Assembly: GCF_016458235.1 (NCBI RefSeq)
Contig: NZ_JAEMHK010000006.1
Span: 186,001-250,000, forward strand
Length of the DNA stretch: 64,000 bases
DNA from: Geomonas propionica
GTDB taxonomy: Bacteria > Desulfobacterota > Desulfuromonadia > Geobacterales > Geobacteraceae
Direction of reading: 5' to 3'
Shown: positions 63,836-64,000 of the stretch, in pieces
Layout of the letters: every line of letters begins with the position of its first letter
Numbering within the stretch: the stretch's first letter is position 1
Program-made: the position numbers and the translations under genes
Notes under the pieces: model-generated
Database searches by the model: none
What the model was told of the DNA's origin: nothing
What the model saw: only the letters and a program-made list of their open reading frames with translations

Positions 63836-64000
63836 TTAAAAAGGAGCCGTTTTTTCTGTATACGATTCTATGCAGCTCCACATGAAAGTCAACTTGCCGT
63901 CCGGCAGGATTTGCAAAACCTCCCTTCCGTCGCCGTTGCAAACAGGCGGTTGCCGACTGTAACCGGCGACATGCCCTTTCAGCAAATGCCAGTTGCTATA
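63836..64000 (-). CDS. 3' end of an unidentified gene, cut by the window edge
   Basis: A 54-codon open frame on the minus strand enters at 64000 and stops at TAA 63836-63838. The translation contains HLLKGHVAGYSRQPPVCNGD and EVLQILPDGKLTFMWSCIE, which looks like ordinary protein sequence. It is too short to identify. Confidence 0.45.
   Translation of the reverse strand, partial: YSNWHLLKGHVAGYSRQPPVCNGDGREVLQILPDGKLTFMWSCIESYTEKTAPF

Overview
The window is a GC-rich (about 60%), gene-dense stretch of chromosome. It most resembles a Geobacteraceae genome (Geobacter, Geomonas or Citrifermentans type). The evidence is a single-subunit cytochrome b succinate dehydrogenase/fumarate reductase, multihaem and monohaem c-type cytochromes, rubrerythrin, a tungsten-type aldehyde ferredoxin oxidoreductase, hopanoid genes and many MCP/histidine kinase genes. 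The assignment rests on gene content only. I found no rRNA, tRNA, CRISPR array, transposase or prophage gene.

Layout. 0-3.3 kb: ruvC-ruvA-ruvB (Holliday junction resolution) followed by an Hda-like DnaA-family ATPase. 3.4-9.4 kb: an ABC-F protein, a LEA-type lipoprotein, a transglycosylase-like lipoprotein, trpB, trmL and a cupin. 9.4-14.7 kb: an ExoD-like membrane protein, rubrerythrin, an alpha/beta hydrolase with a PAS histidine kinase, and a formate/nitrite-type channel with a small membrane protein. 14.8-18.2 kb: sdhCAB. 18.6-23 kb: tgt, a cytochrome c lipoprotein, mazG and murJ; the gap between convergent mazG and murJ carries a DnaA-box cluster. 23-31 kb: an aldolase/AOR pair, then nucleotide-sugar genes (manC, a type II mannose-6-phosphate isomerase cupin, rfbD, rfbB) with nhaA embedded. 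31-37.4 kb: lptD, folC, a LysE exporter, accD and trpA. 37.6-43.7 kb: a redox block with an MCP, a monohaem cytochrome, a Cyc2-like fused cytochrome-porin and a roughly ten-haem lipoprotein. 43.7-46.4 kb: queH, a DUF2905 protein, an HpnI-like glycosyltransferase and an MnmM-like methyltransferase. 46.6-55.7 kb: the hopanoid locus, hpnN facing away from shc-hpnA-dxs-hpnH. 55.8-64 kb: smaller accessory genes (cupin, lipoprotein, GyrI-like protein, membrane protein, alkyltransferase-like protein, Cys-rich PAS kinase, FMN reductase, NlpC/P60 hydrolase, zinc-ribbon protein) and a 21-bp minisatellite.

How the genes work together. Several groups serve the cell envelope: hopanoid synthesis and transport (shc, hpnA, hpnH, hpnI, hpnN, with dxs supplying isoprenoid precursor), LPS and sugar supply (rfbB, rfbD, manC, lptD), peptidoglycan (murJ, NlpC/P60, transglycosylase) and fatty acids (accD). 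A second theme is electron transfer. tgt and queH both belong to the queuosine tRNA pathway.

The most unusual feature is a set of unrelated intergenic palindromic elements about 100-135 bp long. Their arms are often built from short tandem repeats (ACGCAAAG, CACAGAGG, TTCTACG, AAGGTT or CCACGGAG types). They sit at gene ends, and in two cases the element supplies the stop codon of the neighbouring gene.
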